64,000 nt of DNA from Struthio camelus (GCF_040807025.1 NC_090944.1:3066068-3130067), one strand, 5' to 3'; positions 13,095 through 28,667 are shown, numbered from the stretch's first letter. Program-made: numbers and translations. Notes: a model not told the origin generated them from the sequence alone.

Positions 13095-14771
13095 GTCAGC
13101 ATCACAGTCATTGAGGCACGGCAGCTGGTTGGGCTCAACATGGACCCCGTGGCCTGTGTGGAGGTTGGAGATGAAAAGAAATGCACGTCCATGAAGGACT
13201 CGACTAATTGCCCTTACTACAATGAGGTGAGCTGGATTTTTCCTGAGGCGCTGCTCCAGAGGCTTGTTGCTCCTCAAGGCCTACACTGCAGTTTGACAGC
13301 AAATTACATTTATTTGACTTTGGTTTTTCTTTTTCTTCTGTTACCTTTTGCTGGAGTAAGATGAAATCAGAAACCATGCAGAAGGAGGGATGAAACCTTG
13401 GCCCTCTGGTATTTTACAAAATGGTGACAAAGAACCAAAGCAAGACAACCCCTCACTTGATCAGTTTCAAATTAAATGAGCCTGTGCCCACTTTCTGAGT
13501 CTTTCCAAGAAGTTAATGCTTTATTTTAGTTTCTCAGATCACTGATGCTGTCAGTTGTTGGGCTGACATGGGTCCCTCTGCAGCTGTGACGTGAACTGCA
13601 GGCTGTTCCTCTGCCCAGACACGTCTCTGTTGGTGGGATATGGACCATAATGTTGTCCTTCAATTCAGAAGGAGCCCATGCCTGCTTCCCTGCTTTCACG
13701 CATGCTCCTTCTCTTTCAGTACTTTGTCTTTGATTTCAGTGTTCCCCCAGATGTCGTGTTCGATAAGATCATCAAGCTGTCCGTAGGTGAGCATGGTTGT
13801 GTTGCCCTTTTCAGTGGGCTTTGGTGGAAACCAACCCATTTTACTTACTTGTTGGGATGGATTTAAGACCCTTGATGCGAGACCTCTGGCAGGAGCGGAG
13901 GTGCTCAGTCCCTCTCTCTGAGCCCTCATGTCCTACGAGCCTCACCTCCTTTGCAGACCCCTCCAGTCCCTCTGTCAGTGTCCTTATTGCTGCAGCCACA
14001 CCCCCCTCCACTCGTGTTCCCTCTGTTGCTCTGTGGCTGCTCTCTGGTATTTCCTAGCTAGGCAAAACTAAGCCTGTCTCAGGATGTCTCTTTAGGCTTG
14101 GGGAGAAGCAAGAGCTTCCTGAGGCTGCCAGTGGATTCCCTGAAGCATGAGGGTGGGTACAGCTCTTGAGGAAATTCAGAGTTGTAAATAATGAGAGCAA
14201 AACAGAGGCTCCAGCTCTCCCCAGAGCCGCAAAGGAAGACTAGGAAGGAGATTCGTAGATTCACAGATCAAAGCAGGCTGGCTAGGAGCATCCACATCTA
14301 TCCCATGCATAGTCTGGCTGTGTAATTTCTCCCAGGAAGGGAATTAAAGCATAGATTTCAAGCATCTTTGAGACACTTCCTTGAGCAGAATGTCTCAGTG
14401 TTTGGTGCCATAGTAGCTGGAACACTGCATCTTGTTTCAGAGATGATTTTTTTTTTTACTTTTTTTTCCTATTGAATCCAAGTGTACACTTGCTTGCAAG
14501 ACTGCTAAACAAGAGCTGCCAACCACACTGTGCTTCATAGAGTGATTATATCTCCTGCCCAAACTAAGCAAGATGCATCAAATCCTTTAGAAGGGTTCAG
14601 TGTCAAACATTAGAAACAGCCCTACCCCTCCCAGCATGCCTGGGCACAGAAAAAGCTCTGACTTGTTGTTCTCCCTCGCTTTTCAGGTGATCCACTCAAA
14701 AAATCTGTTGCGCAGTGGGACTTTGGTAGGCTCCTTCAAGGTGGATGTTGGAACTGTTTACACCCAGCCTG
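13095..14771 (+). CDS. FER1L4: ferlin exons: C2B domain, first part
   Basis: Exons 13095-13226 ([16 protein letters not shown] through NCPYYNE), 13720-13782 ([20 protein letters not shown]) and 14687-14771 ([17 protein letters not shown], then [10 protein letters not shown]) form most of an otoferlin C2B domain with in-frame junctions. The last exon ends in phase 1 (CAG CCT G, donor gtatgt). The exon that should follow, which in otoferlin completes C2B, cannot be found downstream. Confidence 0.88.
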
Positions 14772-15595
14772 GTATGTCACCACAATTTGCAAGGGGTCAT
14801 ATAGATGCCTACCTTCACCATCAAACAAATGTCTTGGCAAGGTAGCCAGGCAGTCACTAGTTTCCTTTGGCAACACTTAGTCAACTTAATTTTAGTATCC
14901 CAGGTGCAAGCATGTCATCTAGGCTCCTTCTGCAGTCCGAAAAGAGCCCTCAGCATCTCCAGAAGATGGTATATCCCATTCTAGGATAAGGCATAATGCA
15001 CACAGGTAGAATTGTCCTCAGATGTGCCATTCTCTCTCCACTGACCTCCTAAGAAGCTTAGATTAGCTTGCTTAGGCAAGATGTTGACCTTTCCGAGAGC
15101 TGAAGGTCTAGCCCTGTGTGGCTGGCCTTTAGACCAAGACAGGAAGATGCCCAGTGTGCAAAGAAAGAGAGGTTAATTAGAGCTTCTGTGAGAATGTCAT
15201 GTTGCTCACTGATTTTGTAACCTAAGGGTGATTCCAGTTGCAGCAGGATCTGCAGTGGCTTTATCCAGGGTGAATCCTGGCTCACAGCGGATGCTCAGGC
15301 TGCCTTGGGCAAACCAGAAGCATGAACCTGTTCTGCAGGGCATGCCTGCGATCCTGGCTCTTCCCCCCCCTTTTCTGTGCCATGACTATTGTCTCTCCAT
15401 GCCACGTCCATCCCACAGACGAATGGAAATCTGGCAGCTCTGCAAACAGCAGAGACCTCTGCCTGTTGTGAAGGCCAGGGGGGTCTATAAGAAATGCTCG
15501 CTGGCTTTCAGAATAGGGTGTTAGTGCTTTGGTTTCACTTGTGCTCGCTCATGGTGTCTGCCTGCATGCGCTGTCACACTGGAGCACCTGGCCAA

Positions 15596-15740
15596 TGCAT
15601 GCAGCCCCAACCCTCCCTGGGCAGAGGCAGGGGTTAACCCAGGCAGGGCATGCCTGGGGGCAGTTTGGGTGGGCCTTGGCTGGGAGGGGAAAGTTCCCCC
15701 CAGGCATGGCTGGCCCAGCTGTGGACTTGGGTGGGGACCC
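15596..15740 (+). repeat. GC-rich dispersed repeat, copy 1
   Basis: A block of about 150 bp carrying GGCAGGGGTTAACCCAGG, then GGCAGTTTGGGTGGGCC and a GGGGAAAGTTCCC-like segment. Similar blocks lie at about 19,200, 34,715 and 41,660, all in the same orientation inside ferlin introns. I do not recognise the family. Confidence 0.5.
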
Positions 15741-15752
15741 GTCTGGTGCTAG

Positions 15753-16325
15753 GAATCACAGAATGGTTGTGGTTGGAAGGGACCTCTGGGGATCATCTAG
15801 TCCAACCCCCACCTCCGCTCAACCAGGGTCACCTACAACATTTTTCCCAGGACTGTGTCCAGATGCTTTTGAATATCTCCAAGGAAGGAGAGTCTGCAGT
15901 CTGTCTGGGCAACCTGGTCCCGTGCTCTGTCACCCTCACAGTCAACAAGTTTTTCTTCCTATTCATATGGAAGTTCCTGTGCTTCAGTTTGTGCCCGTTG
16001 CCTCTCGTCCTGTTGCTGGGCACCACGCAGAAGAGTCTGGCCTCCTCCTCTCGACGCCCTCCCTTCAGATACTTGTCCACATTGATGAGATTCCCCCTCA
16101 ATTTTTTCTTCTGCAGGCTGAAGAGTCCCAGCTCCCTCAGCCTTTCCTCCTAGGGGAGATGCTCCAGCCCCTTCATCATCTTAGTGGCCCTTTGCTGGAC
16201 TCACTCCAGGAGCTCCATGTCTCTCTTGTATTGGGGAGCCCAGATGTGGACACAGTACTCCAGATGCGGAAGGGTGCTAGGAGAGATGGAGTCTCTGTCC
16301 TTGAATGTGCAATTCATATATGCTA
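15753..16325 (-). mobile_element. CR1 retroposon fragment, antisense
   Basis: Begins with the reverse complement of the CR1 3' end (AATCACAGAATGG, then GGAAGGGACCTCTGG and CATCTAGTCCAACCC). Read on the minus strand it encodes the end of the CR1 reverse-transcriptase ORF, for example LEYCVHIWAPQYKRDMELLE near 16,201-16,270. It is 5'-truncated and lies exactly where the ferlin exons are missing. Confidence 0.9.
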
Positions 16326-16472
16326 CTCCCAGCGCCTTTCCTCTTGGCCTGACTTCATGTATATCCATTTCCCCATCACAACACTCTGACATGCTGGGGG
16401 AGGTGGGGGGCAATGGCCATTCCTGTCTGGGAGTGGTCCTACCACAGAACATCCTTCTGCTTCCTGTTGCAG

Positions 16473-18806
16473 GAACTGCTTCCAGGTGCCATACTTTGAG
16501 AAGAAGGCCTGCAGGTACATCAAGAGCTGGTGGCCAGACCAGCGCCGGAGACTGTATAATGCCACCATCATGGACAAGATTGCAGACAAGGTGGTCAGTA
16601 TGTGCTGGGGATGGAGCTGGCTCAGGGGATGGGGTAGGCCATTCCTGGCACATCCCGGCTCCCTGCATGTCTCTGCAGCTTGTTACAAAGCAGGGCCAGA
16701 CCGTTGCAGAGAGCCTTTATCAAACTCATGCCAGGAAAGAGGAAGCTCCGCAATACTGAACACTCCACAGAATGAATGGCCAAACCCTGGGGGTTGAATG
16801 AATTTTGGTGTGGGTCAGACCCAGAGTGTCCCCCGGAAGGCTGAAGGAAGGTGGGAGACTTTACCTGCCTGGACTCCTGGAGTGAGCCCCTTTTGTGGCA
16901 GAGCCTCCTTTGTAGCCTGAACTGATTGCTGAGGAGCCTTTGTGATGCCTGCAGGTGGAGAGAGGTGAAATTCACATCAACTGAAGCCAGCCTCCCCCAG
17001 CCAAACATGTGCCAGAGCTGAGCTCTGTGGCAGGAAAGCCTGGGGAAGAAGCAGGTGTGTGCTATTGGCAGTGCCAGGGCTGCTCTTCATGGAGTGGCTG
17101 TGGTGCTAAACCTCAGCCTGCTGTGGGGCTCTGCTCCACTGCCCCCTTCACTGCTTCCCTCCCATTGCCATTCCAGGAGGAAGGCCTCAGTGATGTGCAG
17201 GAAACGATCAAGACAGAGAAGCCACAGCTGGAGCGCTGGCTCCGAGGGGTCCTGGAGGAGCTGAGCAGTGGGTGCTTGTGAGTAAAAGACTAGCAAAAGC
17301 TGCCCACCACAGACCTGTGCTCTCAGCTGGGATATGGGCAAGATCATGGGACTGAGAGCATAAGCTCCCCTTGCGTTATGCTCCGAGATGACAGGCAATC
17401 ATTTTCTTGGCTTAGCACACCACCATATTGATTGCCTTCTGCCTTGGAGCATGGGCGAGGTGGTACTCGCCTCTGAATTCCAAAGACCCCCAGCCAGTGA
17501 TGAAAGCCACACAGACTCAGTCTTGTGGCCTCCACAGGCTAGTGCCTGAGTGGTACCTTCTCCTCATGCACGTCATTGAGTGCTGGGTGTAAATAGGCCA
17601 CTTGGCTGCGATTGCAGCGCACACTGAAAGAACAAGGGTGCTTCTGTGTAGGCAAGTGCCCTACTGCTAGCAGAGATCCAGCCTGGCAAGGCTGCTTGCA
17701 GAGAGCCAGCAGGCTCTCGCAGGATTCATGCTGACGAGCTTTTCCATCAGGCGCTTTGTGACCTTAGCTGACAAGGACCGGCACCACTCTTCCCGCACGA
17801 GGCTGGATCGAGAAAGACTCGAGTCCTGCATGAGGGAGCTGGTAAGTGTGATTCAGCTGGGGAGGAAGATTCGGGAATGGGGCTGGACCCCATCAATGCG
17901 GTGGGGAACCTTGGTCCTTAGGGGTCTTGACTTCCAGTCTCTGCGGATTGGTGGTTTGAGGTTTATTGCTAAAGAGGGGGACCCAAGAGCACTTCCTGTC
18001 TTGCACAGGTCCCACATGACCCTTGGGTCCACACCACTACGTCCCCTCCATCACGCTCTGCTTTTCATTGGGAAGAAATCCCGGAGTGCAGAAAAGGAGT
18101 CGCTTTATTGTCAAAGAGTTCAGGAGAGGGGAAAGCAGGAATGTGGGGGACTCTGCCGAGTATAGATGCTGCAGGGCTAGCTCTAGCCTGGGTATTTGGA
18201 GCTGGTAGGCCAACTTATTGGAAAGGAGCTGTACAAAGACCAAGTGGTTTATCCAGCTGATGCAATGAAGCTTCCTTAGCCAGCTGCATACAACAGAGTG
18301 ATGAATGTGACCTGTGGAAGCCTCTATGTCCCCTCTTCTGAACTGCCAGATGCTGATTTGTAGTGGAGTCAGGGAAAGGGGAGAGGCTATGCTTAAGACA
18401 AGGCTTGAAGCCACTGCAAAATGCCATAAGCACAACTGACACCTCTCTGTCCCATGGCACGTCCTGCTGGGGCAGAAACCTCTGTGCTGTGGGACCCTTC
18501 CTATATCCTGCTGAGGTTAACAAAGGGGTGCCAGAAGTACCATTATCTGGATGCACATGGCAGGACTAAGGCATTTGTGTCCTCACCACGCCTTCCTAAA
18601 CGCAGGGAGACCTGTCTGCTGCTTTTGCCTTCTCTGTGCTCCATTGTGCTCTCATTCACAATGTGTCCTGGGCTCCCTTTTAATCACAGGAAAACATGGG
18701 TCAGCAAGCCACGACTCTGCGCTCGCAGGTGAAGAACACCACCATGAAAGACAAGGTGAAGCTGGTGCAAAACTTCCTCCAGAAACTCTGGTTGTTAGCT
18801 GATGAG
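16473..18806 (+). CDS. FER1L4: ferlin exons: FerA region
   Basis: Exons 16473-16593 ([26 protein letters not shown]), 17177-17277 ([27 protein letters not shown]), 17751-17841 ([20 protein letters not shown]) and 18690-18806 ([17 protein letters not shown]) match the conserved otoferlin segment that follows C2C and contains the FerA four-helix region. All internal junctions keep the frame. Only the junction with the upstream exon at 14771 fails. Confidence 0.88.
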
Positions 18807-19199
18807 GTGAGTTGCCCTCCACAGGGAGAGTGCCTGTTAGCTGGGTCAGCTTATGGACACAGCTCCTTGGATGGCTGCAGCAGCCAGGATGGATGGAGGC
18901 CTCTGCAAATCCTGTGTGCAGGAGAGTTCCCTGGTGAGACAGGTCTTCTGCAAGGAGCCAGTCCAAGAAGAAAAATCCTTTGTTGGACTCTGCTCCTTTT
19001 CTAAAGGACCTGTATGCTCCTCCTGTGTCAAGACAGGTGTTTAGACCTCTCTTCAGACCACCCAATAGAAGTGCTCAGCCAAGGCAGCATGACCACTTCC
19101 CTCCACTGACTACACCAGTTATATCTCGTGTGCTAATTAACCAGTCTGTGGTGGGAACTGAGGCCTGGCTGTCCATCCTGGTGCACCGTGAGCCCAAGC

Positions 19200-19345
19200 C
19201 AAAATGCCCAGCCCTAACCCGTCCGCAGGTGAGGCCAGGCTTAGCCCTGGACAGGGCATCCCTGGAGCCGGTTGGAGGGACCCCTTGAGGTGGGGGAGTT
19301 TCCCAGCCTGGCCCAGGGCCTGAGGCAGGGCCCTGGCCTGAAATA
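19200..19345 (+). repeat. GC-rich dispersed repeat, copy 2
   Basis: Shares the order AATGCCCAGCCCTAACCC, GGCTTAGCCCTGGACAGGGC and GGTGGGGGAGTTTCCCAGCC with the copies at about 15,596, 34,715 and 41,660. It lies in the intron between exons 18690-18806 and 20325-20477. Confidence 0.5.
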
Positions 19346-20324
19346 GGTCACCAGTATACTTTTCACCATCTGGCAACTTTGCATAGTCAGTCTATAACCT
19401 GCCCCGTGCCTCCCAGGTTTGCCTATACGCTCCTGGATTGGGAAGGATGAGCATTAATATAAGTTGAAGAGCCCTTCCCAGACAGTAACAGAACTGGGTC
19501 CTCTTGCAGTTGAGCTAGAGGATGGTTTTGCCTGCCTTGAGCCGTGACAAGGCTGTGCAATTCCCCAGGGGAGCAGCCCCCAGAAGGTGGCAAATGTCCA
19601 CCCAATATTGAAGTGAGCAGCCTGCAGCCATCTCTGATTTTTGCTAAGTAGAGGAAATTGTTAAGTAGGTAGCTCTTTGGAGAGCTTTCAGATGAAGCCA
19701 TCTAATTGTTATCACTGTGGTGTACTCTTGCTTCACTCCACCTCATGGGTGACAGTTAATAGCCGAATATGTTAGAGCTGCTCACAACATTTCCAAAAAG
19801 ATTCTGTTTCTGCAAAATCTTTTGTTCCTTCCTGCAGAAAATTGCAGTTCCTCTGAAATTCGTGCAGTTTCTACCTGGGTCTGTATGGCTGCAGCCATTT
19901 GGGGTTATTGGTCCACGTGGAAGTTGTAGTTTTGGCACTTGCTGTTCTCATTTGCCAATATGGGCGAGGCTCCTAGGCTTGGTGAAATAGCCCATTATAA
20001 AGTAACTCTTTCCTCTGCTTTGGCTTGCCACAGCAGAAAATAAAGCAGGCTCTAAGGCATGATAGGAGATGTCCAGAGAGGGAGCTGCTTCCATTGTAGG
20101 GAATGGAAGTGCAGGGCACCTGCCCTACAGTCCTCGTGGGCACTGAACTAAGAGAAAGGGAAAATCTTCAGCCTTCCAATCTGGAGTTAATATCTCTTTT
20201 TTTTTTTAATTTTATCAGAACAAATGTAAATCCCAGTTTCTTTCCTGCTAGGCTTCACCTTGCCGGTGTCTCAGGGGTCAGAAAGGGCTAAGATGCTGAC
20301 AGGGCTCTTTGTTGGTGTTCACAG

Positions 20325-21055
20325 CCCCAGCACACCATTGCTGACCTCTTCATCTGGATGATGAGCAACAACAAACGCATTGCTTACAGGCGTCTCCCTT
20401 GCAAGGATATTCTCTGCTGCATTGTGGATGAGGAGATGGGAAAGGACTGGGCCAAAGTGAAGACCGTCTTCCTCAAGGTGCCTGCCCGTCTTCCTTGGGG
20501 GAGCTGAAACCACAAGGAGGGAGGTGAAGCAGAGACAGAATGGGGGGGATGGGGGTGGAGATGAGAGCTGGGTACCAGATGGGTCTGGTAGGTGATGGAG
20601 GTCTGGAAGGAGAGAGATGTCCTATTGAGTTTGCTGGGAGGGGAGCTAGTGGCTTGAGAAGAGGAAGCCAGTGTGCTGGGAAGAACATGATGCATGAGAA
20701 AGAGTAGCGGACATGATCCAGAATGATAAGGGGTGGGTCCCTGGGTTTAAGGAGCAGCGGTACAAGGTGAGGCCGCAGAAGGTGGTGGGCACTGCAAGAG
20801 GTGGTCTGTCCAATCTCTAAGGCCCCTCCTATGTCCCTGTAAAGTCTCTTGTCCCTTGTGCCCAGCTACCTGGGAAGAGGGGCTTTGGACCTGCAGGCTG
20901 GACAGTTCAGGCCAAGATGGAGATTTACTTGTGGCTGGGCCTCAACAAGCAGCGCAAAGACTTCCTGAGCGGCGTGCCCTGTGGCTTTGAGGAGAAGACG
21001 ACAGCCAGAGGCCCAAACCTGCCATCCTTTCCACGCATCAGCCTCCTTTACACGA
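20325..21055 (+). CDS. FER1L4: ferlin exons: FerB region
   Basis: Exon 20325-20477 encodes [18 protein letters not shown] and ends with KVKTVFLK. Exon 20866-21055 encodes [33 protein letters not shown] and RISLLYT. This is the FerB segment in front of C2D. Junctions are in frame (donors gtgcct and gtaaga). The first exon differs from remembered human OTOF at about 14 of 51 positions, which argues for a paralogue rather than the OTOF orthologue. Confidence 0.88.
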
Positions 21056-21275
21056 GTAAGAGGGCAGGCTATGGAAAAGGCAGGCGGGAGCCTGGTTCAA
21101 CACCACTTGGGCCAAGGACCTGCAGGAACTGAGGGGGAAATATGGGAAATACTTCCACATGTGCCAGTCTGAGGTCTCCCACTGTTCCCGTGGGGAGCTG
21201 GGGTGGGGGACTTCTGCGCCCTTCTCCTTACCCCATTCCCAGCTGTCATTCTGCACATCGTGAGCAGGACCCTGA

Positions 21276-23486
<2,211 letters not shown>

Positions 23487-24244
23487 GTAGCAGCTGGACA
23501 GAGCCATCCCAGACCAAGGGAGGGAAGAGAGCGGGAGGGGGTGTGGGGGAGAACCGCGTTTAATCCACGCTTCTGTTTCTGAGGTGCTGCAAAGAGTGGT
23601 TAGTTCATGCATCCTAGAAAAGCTAGCAGGGTGTAGTATAGCTACTCGCAGCTCAGTGTGAGGGCAGCTCCTGCAGAGTTATGCTGGTGTGCAGTGAATG
23701 CCAGCTTCTTTCTGGCAGGGAACCCTACTAAAGCGTTGCAGCAGCACAAACTCTCTGCAACATCCCTGGGCTATGGAAGCTGTCATTGGGAGTCTTGGTT
23801 CTCTCAAGAGATGTCAATGGGAAGGTCCCAGGTAAAAGGGGTGTGAGTTCTCATAGAGGAAGATGGTGTATGCTAAGCATCTTTGACAAGGAGCTCAGGG
23901 TGGGGCTAATCTCTCTCTGTGTAGGTATCCCTCTCTTTCCATTGACTAGACAGAGCAGGAGATGCCTGGAGTGGTTGAAGGTGGTGGAGTAGAGACCTGC
24001 TGGCTTTGCTCAGGCTTTGAGCTGGCCAAAGCCTGTCCATATCAGCCTGTCAGCTGCACTAGTGGGTGGGCTTGGAAGTTTGCTTTGCTGCTGAATGTGC
24101 CCTGTGTGGAAGCATAGCACCACCTCTTGTGCTCCTATGAACACCTTTTCCCAAAGTGCCTGTACTGTACAGTCAGTGGATTGCTGAATCGTCTAAGACT
24201 CTACAGACCCAGTGCAGGAGAGCAGGGTGTGCCGGTTCCCCCAG

Positions 24245-25853
24245 TTCAAAAAAGCAGACCTTAATCCGTCTGGTGGGGGCAAGTCAGACCTGCCTCGTGT
24301 CGATGGACCCACAGGCATTGACAGGGGTCCCATCCTGCCAGTGCCACTGGGGATTCGTCTGGTGCTGAGTAAATACAGAGTGGAGGCAAATGCGTTGACA
24401 GCAGAGGGGTTCGTCTTGGGGCGCCAGACTTGAATGCTGCACAGCCAGATGGCTACACAGCAGAAGGTACTGTGTTGTCATGGCCTCGACCAGATCCCAT
24501 TATGAGGGCTCCATCTGTTAGGCGAGGGTGATGTAAGGCAGAAGACTCTGTCAGTGGGTGTTTGAAGGCCAGGAGGGATCTTAGAGGTTCTGATGACAAG
24601 TTAAGCACCTACAGCCAGATGTTTGGATTGCAAGGACCTGCCTGTACTAGCTGCACAGGGAGTTAAGCTGCAGCAGCCCTAAGGAAAAAAAAAAGCAGGA
24701 TGACTGGATTAGTACTTGCTTTCTTTCTTAACTGTGGGCACCATAGCAAGCCTAGGAGCTGCAGTAGAGGGCACTTGGTCTGAAATTCAGAGGAATGCAC
24801 ATTAGGGGTATACACCTACACCTGAAGTAGTCACGCTGACTCTCCCTTAGTATCGGTGGGAGGGGAAAAACCCAAGATAGGTCAAATGAGCTTCAGGCTA
24901 CCAATCTTGGACCTCAAGGACAGGATGCCTGCTGCTTCTCTCTAGTGAGATATGGTGACACATCCATCAGGGCTCCTCACCCTAGGCTGACTTGGTAGAC
25001 AATGGTGATGTGGGCAATAGAGACAGTGAGGTTTGGTGCATGACTCACCCGGCTGTTGTAGGTGTCTCTGCTAGGAGGAGATGCTGCTGATCGGATCCCC
25101 AGGGGCTCTAAAGAGATCCTACGTCCACGTTTTGTAGACTTTTTCATCTGGTCAAAGAAATACTATTCCTCTGGTGCGCAGTGTGAATATGGCCATGGGG
25201 GGACAGGAGGTGGAAAAAGCTTGTTTCAGGGGGACTTTTAATCATGGTGTTGGTCTCTTATCCCAAGAAAGGAAAGGGGAGGAGGCAGTCATTTCCCTGT
25301 TTCTGACAAAATGCTGCCAGTGCTGAATGAAGAGCCACTGCAGATGGGCTAAACTAAACTGATGTGGTCCTGCTCTATGGAGCCTGAGGGCAGAAGAGGG
25401 CTAGGAGAGGAGTGCTGAGGGCATCGGAAAGGAGATGTTAGGCTGTTGCAGGTGAGTCATGGGGTGTTTTGTGTGGGGTCAGTGAGAGAGCATGCTGCAT
25501 GCCAGAGCCGCATGGAGAAGGAAAAGAAGCTTGAGGGCTCCATTGCTGCCCAGGTGATTTTGTGTGCCGTGAGGGATCCTTGCTCCCAGGGGATGAGGAA
25601 AGCCAACTCCTTTGGCTCCAGCAAAGAGGTCTGGCAGCAGTTGGGGGCAGTTCTTCTCACCTGTATGCCTTTCCTCCTCCTGCTGCCCTAGATGTTGTTC
25701 TGGGGACTCAGAGACCTGAGGAGAGTGAACGTGGCTCAGGTGGAGCGGCCCCGCGTGGACATTGAGTGTGCTGGAAAGGGGGTCCAGTCAGTTCTCATCC
25801 AGAACTACAAGAAAAGCGCCAACTTCAGCACTTCAGTCAAGCGGTTGGGAGTG
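24245..25853 (+). CDS. FER1L4: ferlin exons after C2D
   Basis: Exon 24245-24385 begins after ccccccag-type sequence in phase 0, reads ...[20 protein letters not shown] then VLSKYRVE, and stops before GCAAAT. The donor therefore appears to be GC rather than GT. Exon 25692-25853 encodes [40 protein letters not shown] and ends KRLGV before gtgagt. Both match the otoferlin segment that leads into the small C2 domain between C2D and C2E. Confidence 0.85.
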
Positions 25854-26124
25854 GTGAGTGTTGCCTCTTTCCTCTGAGCCCTTGGCCAAAATCCAGGCTT
25901 GACTGGAGCTCAAATTGTGGCTGCTGGCCCCTTGCTTCCGTTTGCCCACGATAGTAAAGGAAGTGATCTCCAGCCTAGTTGGGGAATCCCCTTTCTGTGA
26001 TGGCTCCCAGGCCCAGCTCTGCTGGAGTTACATGAGACCTCTTCCTCCAACATGATCTCTCTTTGAGTCCCTACTGGCAACCACCACAATAGACATGCTG
26101 TAGCCTACATGCAGCCCTTGATAA

Positions 26125-26308
<184 letters not shown>

Positions 26309-27127
26309 GTACCAGGCTTGGGCCAAGAGGGACAGGCTGGTGTGGGTCATTGGTGGGGCACTGTACACAAGTGAGCGATATAGAAAAGAAGGGAGATGGG
26401 TAGTGGGTTGTAAGGACTATGGGGCATTGTCTGCTTGGTTGTTAAATGAATTAGGATTCAAGGTTCACATCAAGGGGTTGGGAAGCCATGGGGGCATGAG
26501 GTCATCGTTGCCTTTTGATTGGTTTGATCCATGGGTCTCACTGTGATAACTGCCTACTCTTCCTGATACCTGTCAGACAAGAAAGCCTGGTTCACCACTA
26601 ACACAGCTGTGTTTCCATGGCTCTACAATCTCCAACTGTTCCTTAGGACTGGGAGATGAATTTGCTCAGGACAGACAGCTCAGGCTCCCGTGGAAGAGAT
26701 ATAGTCAATACACTTAATGCAGCCTGGAGGGCTGGACTCATTGTTGTGTCATTGCAAGTAGCTTTTCTGTCCAGGGCACGGGCCTTGTGCTCTAGACTAG
26801 ACTGAATTACTTAGATCTCTGGCGATTATAACGAGAGCCTGGGATGGCTTGCTTAGGTGGAGGTGCCTTCCCTGTGGACATTTGTAGCAAGGAGACCTGA
26901 AAAGTCATGGGGACAGCAGCAAGACCAGCAGTGTTCCTGGCACTGAGGTGGCCAGTGTTTGAATCCCAACCAGTGTACTAACTTCCGTGCTTTGGTCCTT
27001 CTCTGAACAAGAGGGTCACACGCCACTCCTGTCTGAATCCTGTAGGATCGCACTTGAGCTCTCAGTTTCCACTCTGCACTATCCTTTCTCTCTTGTTGTT
27101 GTCTGTCTTTCTCTGTCCTCTGTCCAG

Positions 27128-27258
27128 TTGAACTGCTCAATGGCTCTCTGGCAATGGCCGACAGAGGTCCTCCCTCTTGCCCCACGGGGGAGCTTGTTGT
27201 CAAGGTGGAACCTGAGGTTCCCATCAAGAAGATGGAGACCATGGTGAAGCCGGAAGCT
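27128..27258 (+). CDS. FER1L4: ferlin exon: basic segment VEPEVPIKK
   Basis: Completes the codon left by 26308 (G+TT), then encodes [33 protein letters not shown] and KPEA before gtgagt. It matches the otoferlin segment [20 protein letters not shown] and is in frame. Confidence 0.85.
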
Positions 27259-28075
27259 GTGAGTATCCGTGTGTCGGCACTACTTTAGCATGTCTGTCTT
27301 CACTGCATTGTCAATAACTGGGTGATCCCCCCACAAGCAGAGGCCACCTTGTGCTGTTGGGCATGTAGTTGGACTGATGCCTGGAATTAAAGGCCTTGGG
27401 GTCATAGTTAGTTGCACTAATCAGTCACGTCCTGTCCTGTCCTGGCTGAACTCAGCTGGTGCTTGCTGCCCCAAGACAGCCTGTCCTGGGCTAAGAAAAT
27501 GAGGTATTTGTACGTTTTCCTGTGAAGACAGTTAAATAGGAATGAGCCCCCATGAGCATAACCCTGCCCCTGTGTTGCTCTGTCTGAACCATCGTTCTGT
27601 GAATGGTGCAGACTCGAGATGCATGCACCTCAGATGCATGTGGCATGGGGCTGATCCAGGCACACAGAGTCATCCTGATGCAGGCAGAGCCCTTTAGACC
27701 TACTGGGTCTGCCCTGAAAAATCAGCAGTCTACACACTGGACAAGCAACGTGTCCCCGAGGAGTCAGACTTTGCTCACGTGTTGAATAAGCCTGTCACCG
27801 TTTTCTTGCCCAGAATGGAAATTGGAGCACCCTCCTGTAGCTGTAGCTGTCTACTCCAGAGCGCTCTCTACCAAAAGAAATGCCTTTGTCTCTACAGGAA
27901 GCCCTTTGTAGGGACATGTCCTCCTCTGCAGGCAAGCAGCATGTGTGCATGCATGTGCCTATGGGCACATTGCGGGCTCCAAATGTGCATGCATATCCAT
28001 GGCCCCTCATGGGCACATTTACAGAAAGACCACAGCACACACAAAGCCACTTCTGCACAGGTGCACATGTGCATA

Positions 28076-28092
28076 AACACACACACACACAC
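28076..28092. repeat. short (AC)n microsatellite
   Basis: Eight or so AC dinucleotides in a ferlin intron. The surrounding 400 bp (27,900-28,300) is rich in TGCATG, CACATG and similar alternating purine-pyrimidine words. Confidence 0.7.
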
Positions 28093-28667
28093 GTACAACC
28101 CACAAGTCCTTGTTGGATTTAGAAATGCACCTCTACCTAGAGTTCCTAGCAGGTGCACAAAAAACTCTTGTCACTTGCATTTGCATTCACAAGGAGTCTG
28201 TTGGCCCAGCTGTGTTCAAGGGGACCCCCAGAGCACGTGTGCATGTGTGAAAAGCCCTGGCATGCACATGCTTCTTGGCTTCGGGAAATGTACCACAAAA
28301 ACTTGCAAACCTCCTTAGCTAGACAAAAAGAAGCTCCAAGGGAGCAAAGCAGTCTTTATCCATACTGAAGGCCCAGGTATCTTTCCAGGCCCGTGCTCTC
28401 ATTGTTTGGGATTGGGGTTCTTCATTAGCAGAGCTCTCCCGAGAGGAGATGGGTTTGATGTGTCCCAGCAGACGTCTCCCTTGTATGCAGAGCTTCCCAG
28501 CCAGGGCTGTTCCTTCAAGGCCTTTGCTTCCTGCAACCGTGGGGAGCTGTTTGTGACTTCTCGCAGCTCACTGTGCACGTGTGTGTCTGTGTGCATTTGT
28601 ACTCTGCTGCCTTTTGGCGGTGCAGTTGCCCACTAGCCTGCTGTTCCCTCTCCCTGTTCCCTTTTAG

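Larger units (their letters stand above)
14772..16472. other. gap in the ferlin exon series; no C2C exons
   Basis: Otoferlin has several hundred residues between the C2B end and the RNY-type exon at 16473, including the whole C2C domain. Only 1.7 kb separates those exons here. It holds no matching exon in any frame, a GC-rich dispersed repeat (about 15,596-15,740) and a CR1 piece (about 15,753-16,325). Splicing 14771 directly to 16473 would shift the frame (phase 1 donor, phase 2 acceptor). Either a deletion removed the exons or the assembly closed a gap wrongly; there are no N bases. Confidence 0.7.

Noticed and set aside
15529..16389. 286-codon open frame
   Set aside because: It runs across a dispersed repeat and the antisense strand of a CR1 piece; the peptide is non-native CR1 antisense.
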